Below, in pieces: positions 22,276-33,668 of a DNA stretch of 64,000 bases. The stretch is from Limnanthes douglasii subsp. nivea (taxonomy: Eukaryota; Streptophyta; Magnoliopsida; Brassicales; Limnanthaceae), in assembly GCA_036936605.1 (NCBI GenBank), contig JAUPFV010000004.1:65124352-65188351 (forward strand), in the 5' to 3' direction. The notes below the pieces were generated by a model. That model made no database searches, was not told the DNA's origin, and saw nothing but the letters and a program-made list of their open reading frames with translations. A program made the position numbers and the translations under genes. The stretch's first letter is position 1. The number at the start of each line of letters is the position of its first letter.

Positions 22276-22499
22276 TTTTTTTTCCGGAGTGAACCCGCAG
22301 CTACTACTCAGAATGCAATGAGTCCGTACAGGGTAAACATTCAGTCTGACGCGATAGCCTGCAAACCAACGCCAGAAGGTAAACCACACAAGGTGACAGG
22401 CTCAGCCGAGAAAGCATATGTATATGTAGAGGGATTCAAACTCATAACCTTTGGTCACACGCATACCATACTCAACCAACTAGGCTACTCCCATGAGGG
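22276..22499 (-). mobile_element. tRNA-derived SINE, copy 1
   Basis: On the minus strand the 5' region has an A-box (TAGCCTAGTTGG, 22476-22487) and a B-box (GAGTTTGAATCCC, 22431-22443), the internal RNA polymerase III promoter of tRNA-derived SINEs. A shared body and a run of As at the 3' end (T run 22274-22283 on the plus strand) follow. It is flanked by CCTTCTTTTATGATT and CCTTCCTTTATGATTC. Compared with copy 2 it carries a 16-17 base AT-rich insert beside the B-box. Confidence 0.8.
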
Positions 22500-22515
22500 C
22501 CTTCCTTTATGATTC

Positions 22516-22724
22516 TTTTTTTTTTCGGAGGGAACCCGCAGCCGCTACTCAGAGTGCAATGAGTGCGCACAGGGTAAACCCTCAGTCTGACGCGATAGCC
22601 TGCAAACCAACGCCAGAAGGTAAACCACACAAGGTGACAGGCTCAGCCGAGAAAGGGACTCGAACTCATGACTTTTTTGGTCATAAGAATGCCATACTCA
22701 ACCAACTCGGCTACCCTTCAGAGG
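22516..22724 (-). mobile_element. tRNA-derived SINE, copy 2
   Basis: Same family and orientation as copy 1. The A-box TAGCCGAGTTGG (22702-22713) fits the consensus, the B-box is GAGTTCGAGTCCC (22655-22667), and the 3' end has ten As (22516-22525). It is flanked by exact copies of CCTTCCTTTATGATTC at 22500-22515 and 22725-22740. The better-preserved promoter boxes suggest it is the younger of the two. Open frames running through both SINEs are chance translations. Confidence 0.85.
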
Positions 22725-22740
22725 CCTTCCTTTATGATTC

Positions 22741-23430
22741 TATTAAGCTGAAGATGGGATTTTTTTTGAGAACGTGTTTATTTATTAAAGCTGAAAACTC
22801 TTTCAAAAATTAAAAACTTTTTACTATTTCAAAAACTAAAAACTATGCTTAGAAAATTCAAAAACTAAAAACTGTGCTTAGAAAAATTCAAAAACGTCAA
22901 ATTTGTACTTCAATATTACTTTGTTAATATTCTTATATATTTTTGACACATTATAACATTACTAAAAAAGTCGATCTTAAGAAAACAAAAACCGTATTGT
23001 TGCTTCTTAACAGGCAAACCTTTAGATAAGACATTTTTTGTATGTAGCACAATCAATAAAAATAAACACTTCAAACTATAGATTGGATTTTTTTCTTTCT
23101 AAGTTTGTTTGAAAAGCAGTTTTTCTTTCAGCAGCCATCGAAACATGTCTTCACAACTGAACCAACCAAACACAACATGGCCTTTTTATATCTTTTGATC
23201 GAAAAACACTCGCATTGTTAACCTGATTATGATGGTGACATTGCTGACATTACTTTTTGCTAATGTACTTTTAAGACGCATCAACCACACTTGATATTAT
23301 ATAATACAGAACAGCATTCGAATTAGTGATTGGACAATTAATCACACAATTCAATCTGAGTTTTATGCCCAACTACACATCAAGCCCCAATTCTTATGGG
23401 CCTTCGACAGTCACCTTTTAATATGTCATG
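22741..23430. other. Intergenic, downstream of MTP11
   Basis: This is the 3' flank of the minus-strand MTP11 gene. A near-exact short tandem repeat of AAAAACTAAAAACT(A/G)TGCTTAGAAAA-type sequence lies at about 22820-22900. No gene was seen. The MTP11 3' untranslated region must lie in the right part. Confidence 0.5.
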
Positions 23431-26400
23431 CTACTGACAGTGAGCTTGCGCGTGCTCCGGTTTGTGAGAGTACTCATAATCAAGATGAACAAACGCTCGC
23501 TCAATCTCCGGTAACTGCTCGAGCTTCTCCTGCAAGGACTCCCCTATATCATGAGCCTCTTGCAATTGCATGCTTGCTGGTAACACTATGTCAACCTCCA
23601 CAAAGTAATGAGATCCAAAGGTATAAGCTCGGACTGTATCTATGTGCCTTATAGCTTTGTGGTGATTCCAGCAAAGGTATGTTAGTTTTTGCAGGTATTC
23701 AGGTGCAGCTGATTTTCCAGCTAGTGAGTTCACATTTTCCAACACCGTCATTGACCAAGTTCGTATAGTGTACAAGGCCAACTGCAACACATTCAAATTT
23801 ATAAAAACTATGAATAGGATTTGATCTCTTCACTATACTAATATAGAATAGATGATCAAGCCCCGTGCTCACCAAATAGACTTTTAGAGCTTTTTAGTGA
23901 CCGAACAGCAGAAATAACATTAAAATCTCTAGTAGCCTTCTTAAATATATACGGTGGCGACTTAAAACTACAACTTCCTCTGATGAACATTACAGAATCT
24001 CTGTATACAGAAAAAATTAGAGAGAGATTTACTTACAATGATAGCTCCAACAGGGTCCATCCAGTCATCAAAGTAATTCGCAAGGAGTACAGCAATGAGA
24101 CCAATGATGTTGGTGATCACATCAAAAAAGTGATCTTGTGCGTAAGCCTTTACAATTTCATTAGTAAATGCCCGGCAATAGATGACCAGCAGCAGTTTCA
24201 CCAACGTCACTGACAGCATTATGCCAACAACCCATCTCTCTTGTACTTTAGTCAGACTGAACTCACCATCCTGCACGGAACACATACAGTACCAAGAACA
24301 ACATTAATTCTTTCAACGAGTCTCCTTTGAATAAATAAGGAATCTTATATGGATTAAAAGGCCTCTTACTTCAGATACCAAAGTGCGTGCAGACTCTAAG
24401 ATAATCTGAAGTCCTAGAGTCGCCATGACAGATGCAAAAACGAGGATTCCCTGCACATCATATGATTGATAATTTGAACATTTATAGACAGTTTAAGTGT
24501 AGCAAACTGAAACAGTAACAGGCACTCAATTACTAGAGAGGTTTATGCTTGTATTCATTTTTCATCACAAGAAACAAGTTCATAGTAGCATCTAGACAAA
24601 CAAAATGTAGTCAACATCTAGAAACATCTAATACAAAAATATCAATTTTCAAATTATGACTGAGCTAATTCAACACAACTATAAGTAAAGAAATTCTGGA
24701 TTGTTTTAAGATATATTCTAGAGTGCTTTATAGGAATTGCAAGAAAATAAGACCATGATTCAATATAAGGTAAAAGTAATACTCCACACTGTTAACTACT
24801 CCGCTACTCTTTAACTCTTTGCAAAAGATAACTGCCTAGTCTGCAATGAGTATATCAGCAGAGTAATTATAGATTAGGATGAACCTAAAAGACCTGTAAT
24901 ATTGGTAAAAACACGTGTTGCTTTATTTATAAAAAACAAATCCACATCGCAGAACATGTTACATGACAAGAATGCATGCATAGATAACCCGCTTTCTTAC
25001 GCTTCCAGCTTACTGACTATACCATAGTTTTACGAAATACTTTTTTTTTCTATAATTAATTATCAGAGAGCCACAAAGCATGCAATCTATAGAGGAACTA
25101 AATGGCCATCGATTATGGAACGGAATCTTACTATAATAAAAAACTACAACCCTAATACAGATAGGAAAGTTTATGAGAACTTAAAACATAATAATATATT
25201 CTAACTTTATTCTAACTCTAATACAGATAGGAAAGTTTATGAGAACTTAAAACATAATAATATATTCTAACTTTATTCTAACTCTAATCTTTTGTTTCTG
25301 TTTCTCTAGACAGGCCGCGAAAAAAGTCGCCCGTAAGCAAAGCAATATTATTGACACTTCATTTGCATGCCCATAAAAGTTATATGAATAACGGTAATGC
25401 ATAAGAAACCAATCAACTGTCTTTTACTTCCAGCTACCTGCCGGTTGAGCTACTCGAAATCACACAGGTTGATTTGTTTTCTGTTGTTTATTTTTTATGC
25501 AAGAAGGGCTACACGAATTTACAAACGACTGTTAAAAGCATTGTATACTTAAAAATCAGACTAGAAAACTGTCATGCAGATCCTATAAAGCTTAAGCATA
25601 CAAAAAGCTAAAAGCAATAACATATGTGAAGCCATTGAAGAGAAGGGGCATATACGCATTTGATCAACTACCACATATAATGAAGCATCAAATATAGATG
25701 CAGAATACCAGAAATTACTAGCAGAACAAATATTCAGTCACCGTAGTACAGTAATACTGACCAATGGCTGCATTCTTTTCTTTCCAATAGGATACTTATA
25801 CGGGTTTGGTGTCTGCATGGAAAATGCTGTGAACCATAGAATGAAGCCAGACAAAAGATCAAGAAGAGAGTCTAATGTGGACGCAATGATAGCTAAAGAG
25901 CCACTCCTGACAGATGCATAAACTTTAGCAACAAAGAGAACCATGTTTGCAATATTTGAGATCCTAATGGCTAACGTTTCACTGTTAGCCAAGTTTTCCC
26001 GCTCTTCCTGCAACCAGAAGATATTTGGAATAAGCTCAACAAATTTGAGAAAGGCGTTGCTTGCTTTGTAAATTAGATAGTGCTAAGTAGCAATAAAGAC
26101 CTTTGACATTCCAGGAACAAATCCACGTTCGGCTAGGGTATCCATTTCAGTAAAGCCCTCGAGCATTTCAACCTGCTGTTGATAATATTCAGCCACATAA
26201 TCATCCTGACCTGAAACCACAAAGCAAGTCCACTGAGATTTAATTTATGCAAGTACCTGACCTGAAAAAGAATTGAACAACTCTGTGCATCTGAATAAAG
26301 GCAAAATTATCAGCCAAAAAAAAAAACAGGGACAAGTTGCACAGCTCCAGTACTCCATACACGCACTAGAGACCCTTTTAATACTTTAAAGTTGCCAAAG

Positions 26401-27347
26401 TTGGTACACAGATATTAAGGGGAATAAGGAAAACAGTGAAACATAACTCTAACACTAATACCATACAAGAATTAGACGATGCCCTCATGACTTCAGAGAG
26501 TTTCTCAACTTCACCCGAGAGTTTGATGAGAAATAAAGACAAACAACTCACTTACTAAAACACAGTTTTCAAGAATATATCCCTCCAGCCTAAAGACTTT
26601 TATTTACAACCTAACATAAGGGTAGCTAGAGGGATATATTCTTTGTAAGTGTGTTTTGGTCAGTGAGTGAGTGATTCCTGTCCTTATGTCTAGTATCATT
26701 CTCAGTTGAAACTCAGCTTTCACACTAAAGTCAGTAAGTCTTATCTACTGTTTAAATCACATCACTGAGTTCATGCTAGCTAAAGAGTCAAAATTTAAAG
26801 CAAGAGCTATGTTCACAAACTTAGCTCATGCTCTCTTTGTAAGAAGAGTAAAGTTCCTTTCCAAATTCAATCATGAACCAACCACATCAAAAATAGCAAG
26901 AAAACAAGTGGACTCAAACGAATTTGCTTTACAAGGTTAAAGGCTGGAAAACTTTCTTCCTGTCCGACAGTACGTTAAAGATCGTATTACCCAAAGTAGC
27001 AAAACATACCAAATAAACATAAGCAGTACAAACAAAGCCCTTCTATCTAACAATATCAAGAAAATTAACCAGAAGCAGTACAAAGAATCTACAAAAATAT
27101 ACTCATCGATGCTTCATAGATAAAACGAAATTGAAAGCTAAACACAACAAGAATGGTAGCATTTAGCTAGTATAAGCAATTAACCTAAAACGCCAAGGCA
27201 ATCATGGAGTCCCCTAGGCGGCTTCTCTTTGTTTTCGGTCGATAACTGAAATCCATCGAAGTTTAATCGCCACGAAAGGTCGCCATTGGTCGGTTGACTC
27301 AGCAGAGACAGTTCCTCTTCATCTTCTTGCAACGGCGGCTCTACCAT
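23431..27347 (-). CDS. MTP11: Mn-type cation diffusion facilitator, MTP11-like (6 exons)
   Basis: Exons (minus strand): 27347-27185, 26210-26101, 26007-25762, 24450-24370, 24270-24037, 23781-23431. All introns are GT-AG. Joined length is 1185 bases, 394 residues plus stop, the length I recall for Arabidopsis MTP11. The protein has an acidic cytosolic N-terminus (1-90) containing [12 protein letters not shown], a transmembrane domain with the Mn-CDF motifs DSLLD (137-141) and DHFFD (246-250), and a cytosolic C-terminal domain with [16 protein letters not shown] and a His-containing tail. Family members export or sequester Mn2+ (proton antiport); Arabidopsis MTP11 acts in Golgi or pre-vacuolar vesicles and gives Mn tolerance. 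The start is set by MVEP at the first ATG, as in relatives. No stop or frameshift was found. A copia element lies 850 bp upstream in the same orientation. Confidence 0.95.
25152..25283. repeat. Perfect 66-bp tandem duplication in MTP11 intron 3
   Basis: The unit starting CTAATACAGATAGG occurs twice head-to-tail (25152-25217 and 25218-25283) with no difference seen, followed by a few bases of a third start. It lies in intron 3 (24451-25761), away from the splice sites. Perfect identity suggests a recent duplication or a length-variable site. Confidence 0.9.
26487..26733. repeat. Foldback (inverted repeat) in MTP11 intron 1
   Basis: AAGAATATATCCCTC (26571-26585) pairs perfectly with GAGGGATATATTCTT (26629-26643) across a loop of about 43 bases. 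Outside this, CTCACTTACTAAAACACA pairs with TGTGTTTTGGTCAGTGAG and weaker pairing extends to about 100 bases per arm. It lies wholly inside intron 1 (26211-27184). It could be a foldback MITE or a structured intron RNA. No clear target duplication was identified. Confidence 0.75.
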
Positions 27348-28194
27348 TTTCCGATCAAGGAATGGTAGAGAGAAGAAGAAGTAGTAGAGTGGCGGGAGTT
27401 ACGAAGTTTGAGGGAGATAATGGTGTGTTTGGTAGGCGAGAAAGGAGGTTTGAGCACCAGAGAAAACGAAGATCGTGATTCACGAGAGTGGTAGATACGA
27501 AGCTTACACGTTAACTTGGCTGCTGAGGTCGCGATCGGCCTATGGCCGTGTTAGATCCTCATTGGATAAATTTTGATTTTGGTACCACACACCATATACG
27601 ATGACCAGAGAGGGACAGACCACCATTCAAGCTATAGGAGTACTACTTATCTAATTCATTTCCGACTATCTTTATCAACTGCAAGTGCAACATATTATAT
27701 TCTTTCTAATTATGACTAAGTTTCCAGAAACTTTATTGCTAATAATATGAGTTAATCCTACCGATTTTTGACTTTTGTAGACATCCGATCCGACCGACGT
27801 TTTTATTCATCAATATATTGGACTGACTTAATACAATTTTGGGTAAATTATAACAAAAATCAAATAATTTCATTATATTCTCAGTTTAAACCTTATATTA
27901 TGAATGGTTTATACACAGAATTTTGAAATTCTGAAATTTTCACAAAATATATAAAAAAATTGAAGAAATAAAATTATAATGTTATAATTTTTTAGTTTTT
28001 ATGTTGTTTAAAATGATTTTTTTATATATGTTGTAAAGTTTATATAAAGGTAATTTGGAATTATGTGATTTTTATTATCATAAAATATATAATTTATTTT
28101 TAAATTTAATTTTAAATAATAAAAAAAGATTATAATTTATTTAAAGTTGAAATTTTAAGTATCATTTTTAAGTACTAATAACTATCGACAACTA
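27348..28194 (-). promoter_or_regulatory. MTP11 5' untranslated and promoter region
   Basis: On the minus strand the bases before the ATG are CT-rich (CTCTACTACTTCTTCTTCTC), typical of plant 5' leaders, and a TATCCAATG (CCAAT-type) sequence lies near 27562. I did not find a convincing TATA box close by. Only about 850 bp separates the ATG from the copia LTR, so native upstream control sequences beyond this are displaced by the element. The left part (27840-28150) is very AT-rich. Confidence 0.55.
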
Positions 28195-28199
28195 GTTTA

Positions 28200-28731
28200 A
28201 GTGAAGATTTGTGATTTTAGAGAGTAGTTTTTCAGTGTAGAAGAAAAGTTGTTTATTGTTCATTTTTCTCACACTTTTTACATTCTGTTTTGCAGGTATA
28301 TATAGTACAAGTACATGGTGAAAGGGATCCTATGCTGGTTGTTACATATTGGGAAGCTCTCCAAAGAATAAGAATATTCTTATGTTGATAGTGGCTGTGT
28401 AGGTCTGATTTTGTAACAAAGAGAGGAGAGAGCTAGAGTGGGGTTGTAAAAACTTCATGGGCTTTACTAGCTTTTAATGTATTTGTTTTCTTGGACTGAT
28501 TTAGACTTTGTTGGGCTCTTGTTGGACTTGGGTCTCTTATTAAATGATCCAGGGTATAAATTACCTAGGGATGAAACCCTAAGTACTTTACCCTTGGTTT
28601 GAGACACACCTGTTGTACTCTTCGCTTCACGAACCTTTGAGACAACCTTACTACCCTTTACAAAATCTTCCTTTTCATCATTCTTCAGTGAACCAATTTC
28701 TTCACCCTTCAATTGCTTTTTATTTCTCATA
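28200..28731 (-). repeat. 3' LTR of copia element
   Basis: It is 532 bp. In element orientation it begins TATGAGAAATA and ends ATCTTCACT, a non-canonical TA...CT pair, fixed by the 5-bp duplication outside, the purine tract inside and the primer site beside the other LTR. It holds an open frame continuous with pol and a TATA box near its end. Confidence 0.85.
28297..28304 (-). promoter_or_regulatory. TATA box in copia 3' LTR, pointing to MTP11
   Basis: TATATATA on the minus strand within CTTGTACTATATATACC. The same core is in the 5' LTR near 33233. In the 3' LTR, transcription started here would leave the element and run towards the MTP11 ATG about 950 bp away. Whether it is used is unknown. 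Confidence 0.5.
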
Positions 28732-28853
28732 TCCTCCCTCAAACGAAGGATTGATTCATTCAAACCGAGTTTGTCACATAACGCGGCTTTGAGGGAGTGG
28801 TTTTGTGAGCAGATCGGCAATATGGTCATGGGACGATACATATCGGATGTCAA
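28467..28853 (-). other. Open frame running from pol end through the 3' LTR
   Basis: The frame has LCDKLGLNESILRLRED (the usual copia pol C-terminus) and continues MRNKKQLKGEE... for about 85 more codons inside the LTR. The residues are Lys/Ser-rich with a basic end (RPKSNKSPTKSK). The same frame is open in the other LTR (33667-33425), where it begins at an ATG overlapping the LTR terminus. Most copia pol proteins stop near the purine tract, so the extension is unusual. It resembles no protein I know. Confidence 0.55.
28732..28740 (-). promoter_or_regulatory. Copia polypurine tract
   Basis: GAGGGAGGA on the minus strand ends exactly where the 3' LTR begins, the priming site for plus-strand DNA. 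Confidence 0.8.
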
Positions 28854-31800
28854 GAGTTCCTTGAAGAACTTGATCCACTACGAAGTGCACATCGAGCTCA
28901 ATATGCTTCATCCGGGCATGCAAAACAGGATTAGATGCAAGGGAGCTAGCCCCCAAGTTGTCGCACCAGATCACCGGTGACCGGGAAATTGGAAAATTAA
29001 GTTCCTTTAACACTGAACACAGCCAAATTAGTTCAGTAGATCGGTTCGCAAGAGCACGGTATTCGGATTCGGTACTGGATCGTGCCACAACATACTGCTT
29101 CTTGGAGGGCCAAGAGACGAGGATGTCCCCAAAGAACACACAGTAAGCACCCACAGAATATCGATCCTCAACAGAGGAAGCCCAGTCAGCATCAGTAAAG
29201 CCTCGCAAGTGCAGTTCAGGACTAGGTTTGATGTGGAGACCAGTGATGCAGTCCCAGATAAGTAACGACAAACGCGTTTAACTGCATGTAGATGAGTAGT
29301 TGTAGGATTCCGTTGAAATTGGCTTAGTTTATTGACTGCATAGACAATGTATGTTCTTGTGTGAAGTATATATTGCAAAGAGCCTAACATGCTTATGTAT
29401 TGTGTAGGTTGCTGTAGTGGATCTCCATCACAAAAGGAAAGAGTGGGTGTAGCACTCATCGGAGTGTAACAGGCATTTGCACTCGTGAGTCCCACTGTAT
29501 TTAGTATATTCATAATGTATTGTTATTGAGATAGGTGAAAACTCGTAGAGTCCTAACTACTTCTATCCCCATAAAGTAGTGAAAGTCATCTAAATCTTTG
29601 AGTGCAAACATAGAGTTTAGTCTGTTGATAAACCTTTAAAGGTGAGAGGTTTGGTTACCTATAATGATGATGTCGTCTATATAGACAAGTAGGATAATTA
29701 TGAGTTGGCTAGACTCATAGAAGAACATAGACACATCTGTCTTAGAGTTCTTGAAAATCCACTGAATTAGGGTACTTTTAGTTTTGAATACCAAGCCCTT
29801 GTGGCTTGCTTCAGTCCATATAGGGCCTTATAAAGTTGACACACATGAGAGGGTCTGTCAGCATCTTCAAAACCTTATGGCTGCTTCATAAAAAACAGTC
29901 TTTGTAAGCTTACCATTTAGAAAAGCATTATTAATATCGAGTTGTTTGACCACCCAGTCCTTTGACACTGCTATAGTTTGAATGAGCCTGATGGTGGAGG
30001 CTTTAATCATTAGACTAAACGTCTCAATGAAGTCCACACAGGAGTCTGATGAAAACCCTTTGCCACAAGCCTGGCTTTGTAGCGCTGAACTATCCCATCA
30101 ACATTATGTTTAACCTTGTAAACCCACTTTTTTTCCAGTTAGGTTCATAGTAGGAGTCCAGGACACCAGAAACCAGGTCTTGTTGTGAGGTATATAATTA
30201 TATTCAGCCTGCATAGCCTTATACCAATGAGGATTAACAATAGCATCAGAAAATTTAGTTGGCTCTGTAGAAATCCTTGAATCAGCAGTGGTAAGACCTA
30301 AAAACAGACGATTAAGTTTACTGATCCCATGGTTGGATCTTGTAATCATGGGATGTGTGTTTGAGTGTTGTAATAGAATAGACTATGTAATGTGTGGCTC
30401 GTAAATTGATTCCAGGACAGGTGATCTGTTGGGTGATGCTGTAAGTGTATGATCAGTGGTAGGATTGAGTGATGGTAAGGTAGTCTCAGTGTCTGTATGA
30501 GTGTTAGTGTGTGTGGGTAGTGTGTTTGTATTTGTGTGAATTGGTGACTGTGGTATGGTGGGTTCTGAAAGTGTAGGCAGTGTGTTTGGCAGTGAACTAG
30601 TAGAGATAGGATAGCTTAAATGTATCAACCTAGGCACAAGAGCTGAATTAGACAGACCAGATATAGCAAGACCAAGACTAAAGTTAGCTATATATTTTAA
30701 CTCAGGCTGTTTGAGATGTAGAAACCTAGTGAGAAAGGTAAATTTAAGTTCATTAAACACAACATGTCTAAAGATGTATATTCTACCAGTTGAGCTACGA
30801 CATTTATACCCTTTATGAGAGTCACTGTATCCTAGAAAAATACACTTAGTTGAGTGAAAAGCAAATTTGTAAGTTTGATAGGGTCTCAAACAAGGAAAAC
30901 AAGCACAACCAAAACCTTTTAGGAAATAATAGTCTGGTTATGTGTGAAAAAAGTGTTTCAAATGGTGATAAGTCTCCTAGGATAGCTGTAAATAGTCTGT
31001 TGATTAGGTATACAGCAGTGGGGAAAGCCTCTGGCCAGTAGAAAAAAGGAACTTTAGACTGAGCTAACAGGGTTAAACCTGTTTCAACTAGATGTTTGTG
31101 CTTTCTCTCAGCTCTGCCATTTTGGGCAGAGGTGTGAGGACAGACAGTTGTAAGAAGTATACCACACTCTTTTGCAAGAGGTACAAAAGACCTGAATTCT
31201 CCACCACAGTCAGATTGGAGAGCTTTGATTTTCTTATTAAATTGATTTTCAACAAATGTTTTAAAGTTTTTGAAAGTAACAAGAGCCTCTCCTTTCTATC
31301 TAAGTGGATATACCCAAGTAAATCTTGAGTAATCATCCACAAACACAATATAGTACTTAAACCCATTTTTAGAAATAGTAGGAGATGGTCCCCATAAGTC
31401 TGAATGAATTAGGTGAAGAACCTGTTTAGAGTGAGATTCAAATCTATTGAAAGGTAGAGAATGAGATTTCCCAAGTTGGCATGAATCACAAAACATGTTT
31501 TCATTTCTTTGAATAGCAGACTAGTTACATTATTTCAAAACAATACATAGAGTTTTATCTCAAGGATGGCCTAACCTTCTGTGCCATCCTTCTTTTAGGA
31601 AAACATAGAAATTGGACTCATACTGACCCTGATGTAGACTAGAGATAGTAAAGACTTTTGGAGATTGACTGAAAACTTTGACACTTGACTTGCTATTTTT
31701 GGTGAGTGTGTCCAGTTGATAGAGACCTTGATTAGTTGTCCCTGTAAGAAGCACCATCCTTGTTCTCTTGTCCTTGATAAAACAACATTTTTTATGAAAT

Positions 31801-32099
31801 TGTACATAAACAGGGTTATACAATGTAAGGTGATGAACATATAGAAGATTCTTTTTAATTTTTGGCACATATAGTACATTTTGTAGTGATAATAAACTGT
31901 TTTTAGATGTTTTTAGGTTATTTTTACCTATGTGATGTATACTAAGTCTTTCTCCACTGCCAACAATAATAGATTTCTTACCATAGTACTCAGTTTTTTG
32001 AGTTATGAGATTTGGAGACCCTGTCACATGATGGCTTGATCCACTGTCCAGAAACCATGCATCCTCCTCTATTGAGTTTGTGTAGTTAAATAAGCTCAT
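28774..32099 (-). pseudogene. Copia pol: protease, integrase, RT, RNase H
   Basis: Protease WFLDSGSSHHVTG at about 32050; pre-integrase GWHRRLGHP at 31560; integrase zinc CDSCQLGKSHSLPF and core HSDLWGPSP with YIVFVDDYSRFTWVYPL (31496-31296). The integrase tail CIFLGYSDSHKGYKC is near 30840, the RT start MQAEYNYIPHNKTW near 30200, the RT active site VYIDDII near 29680, and RNase H FTDADWASS, SWPSKKQ, RSSTESEYRAL and ADLLTKPLPQ (29210-28780). Many frame changes and stops separate these pieces. After a late frameshift, the frame holding the final SILRLRED block stays open through the purine tract into the LTR. Confidence 0.9.
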
Positions 32100-33107
32100 T
32101 GCTCTTGTGTTTGCTTGTCCTGAGATGTAGGTATAGTCCCCATAATGCTATGATCATCTTTATAATAGCAATAAGGACATGTATGTCCATAACGGCCATA
32201 TATTTGGCATGTTGGTCTGTTTGGAGTGGTGTACCTGCCACTCCTTCCTCCTCTGTAGGTAGATCTGCCTCGTTGATAATTGTATCTCCCTCTGTTAGAC
32301 CTGCCTTATCCTCTATATAAATTTTGACATTTGTAACTGTTTGTTGTCCTGTCTATTGTCTCCTCTGAAGTTTGTTGTTGTTATATTCAGGCTTGCCAGA
32401 CTCTGAGTGTTTTTATTCAGTTGGATCAGTCTATTATCAAAGGTTACGAGAGTAGACTATAAATCCAACCAGTTGTACACTTCCATTTCTGCCAAGCTGA
32501 CAGCAATGGGAGTGTATTCTGAGTCTAATCCAGCCAGTATATGAGACACAAGATGGTCAATAGGTAAAGGAGATCCTGCCAATGCAAATTTATCAGCCAG
32601 ATTCTTCATCTTATTCAGTTACTCCTCCATAGAACTCCTTTCTTTTCAAGTTTTTTGAAACTCAGATCTGAGAAGCATTATCCTCGATCTTGTTTGTGAG
32701 CCAATAATTCTCACAACATCATCCCATAGACCCTTTGCAGTATCCTCCTCCATCAAATGAGATGCAATTTCTGGGGTCATAGTATTAAATAACCAACCAA
32801 TAAGGAGTTGGTCTTTGTTTATCCAGATCTTGTATGCTGGATTTCTGGTGACAGTGCCAACTATATCAGTAATATTTTTGGGAGGACATGGTTCTTCACC
32901 AGTGATAAAGTCTCCTAAATCATTCCCTCTTATCACTGGTAAGACCATAGTCTTCCACAGCATGAAGTTGTTTCTATCTAACCTGATAGAAGTGAATAAT
33001 GTCATCTTGTTCATTTTCAGGTGGTTGCCTCCATCACTAAGGATATCACCAGAGTAAAGAGTTGTGACATATCTTTCAGTGTAGGAAGGTGAGTCATTGT
33101 TTGCCAT
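32100..33107 (-). pseudogene. Copia gag
   Basis: It starts MANNDSPSYTERY at 33107, 33 bases inside the primer site. The N-terminal domain has LFTSIRLDRNNFMLWKTMVL and LIGWLFNTMTPEI, the UBN2/Retrotran_gag type of plant copia elements, and ends in frame at 32646. The following segment to 32100 is frameshifted and includes Gly/Arg/Tyr-rich sequence (about 32220-32350) with one CCHC-like knuckle near 32170-32210 (H, C and Y residues visible in frame). Confidence 0.8.
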
Positions 33108-33127
33108 TCTTCAGGAAATAAAAGACG

Positions 33128-33139
33128 GCTCTGATACCA
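33128..33139 (-). promoter_or_regulatory. Copia primer binding site (tRNA-iMet)
   Basis: TGGTATCAGAGC on the minus strand, the standard initiator-Met tRNA complement of plant copia elements, directly abuts the LTR at 33140. Confidence 0.95.
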
Positions 33140-33668
33140 AGTGAAGATTTGTGATTTTAGAGAGTAGTTTTTCATTGTAGAAGAAAAGTTTATTGTTGAT
33201 TTTTCTCACACTTTTTACATTCTGTTTTGCAGTTATATATAGTACAACTACATGGTGAAAGGGATCCTATGCAGGTTGTTACACATTGGGAAGCTCTCTA
33301 AAGAATAAGAATATTCTTCTGTTCGTAGTGGCTGTTTAGGTCTGATTTTGTAACAGAGAGAGGAGGGAGCTAGAGTGGGCTTGTAAAAACTTCTTGGGCT
33401 TTACTAGCCTTTTATGTATTTGTTTTATTGGACTGCTTTAGACTTTTTTGGGCTCTTGTTGGACTCGGGTCTCTTCTTAAATGATCGAAGGTATAAATTA
33501 CTTAGGGATGGAACCCTAAGTACTCTACCCTTGGTTTGAGACACACTTGCTGTACTCTTCGCTTCACAAACCTTTGAGACAGCCTTACTACCCTTTACAA
33601 AATCTTCCATTTCATCATTCTTCAGTGAACCAGTTTCTTCACCCTTCAATTGTTTTCTATTTCTCATA
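33140..33668 (-). repeat. 5' LTR of copia element
   Basis: It is 529 bp, with the same ends as the 3' LTR (TATGAG...TTCACT in element sense). It contains an 80-codon frame (33667-33425) homologous to the frame in the other LTR and a TATATATA core near 33233. Confidence 0.88.

Noticed and set aside
22655..22713. A tRNA gene on the minus strand
   Set aside because: A- and B-boxes are present but there is no tRNA cloverleaf end; they belong to a tRNA-derived SINE with target duplications.
22249..22813. Two plus-strand open frames with similar proteins, apparently a duplicated gene
   Set aside because: They lie on the antisense of two SINEs, and the similarity of the proteins is explained by the SINE repeat with its pol III boxes and A-tail.
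28771..29146. Plus-strand open frames inside the copia element
   Set aside because: Shadows of the RNase H coding strand; they have no family resemblance.
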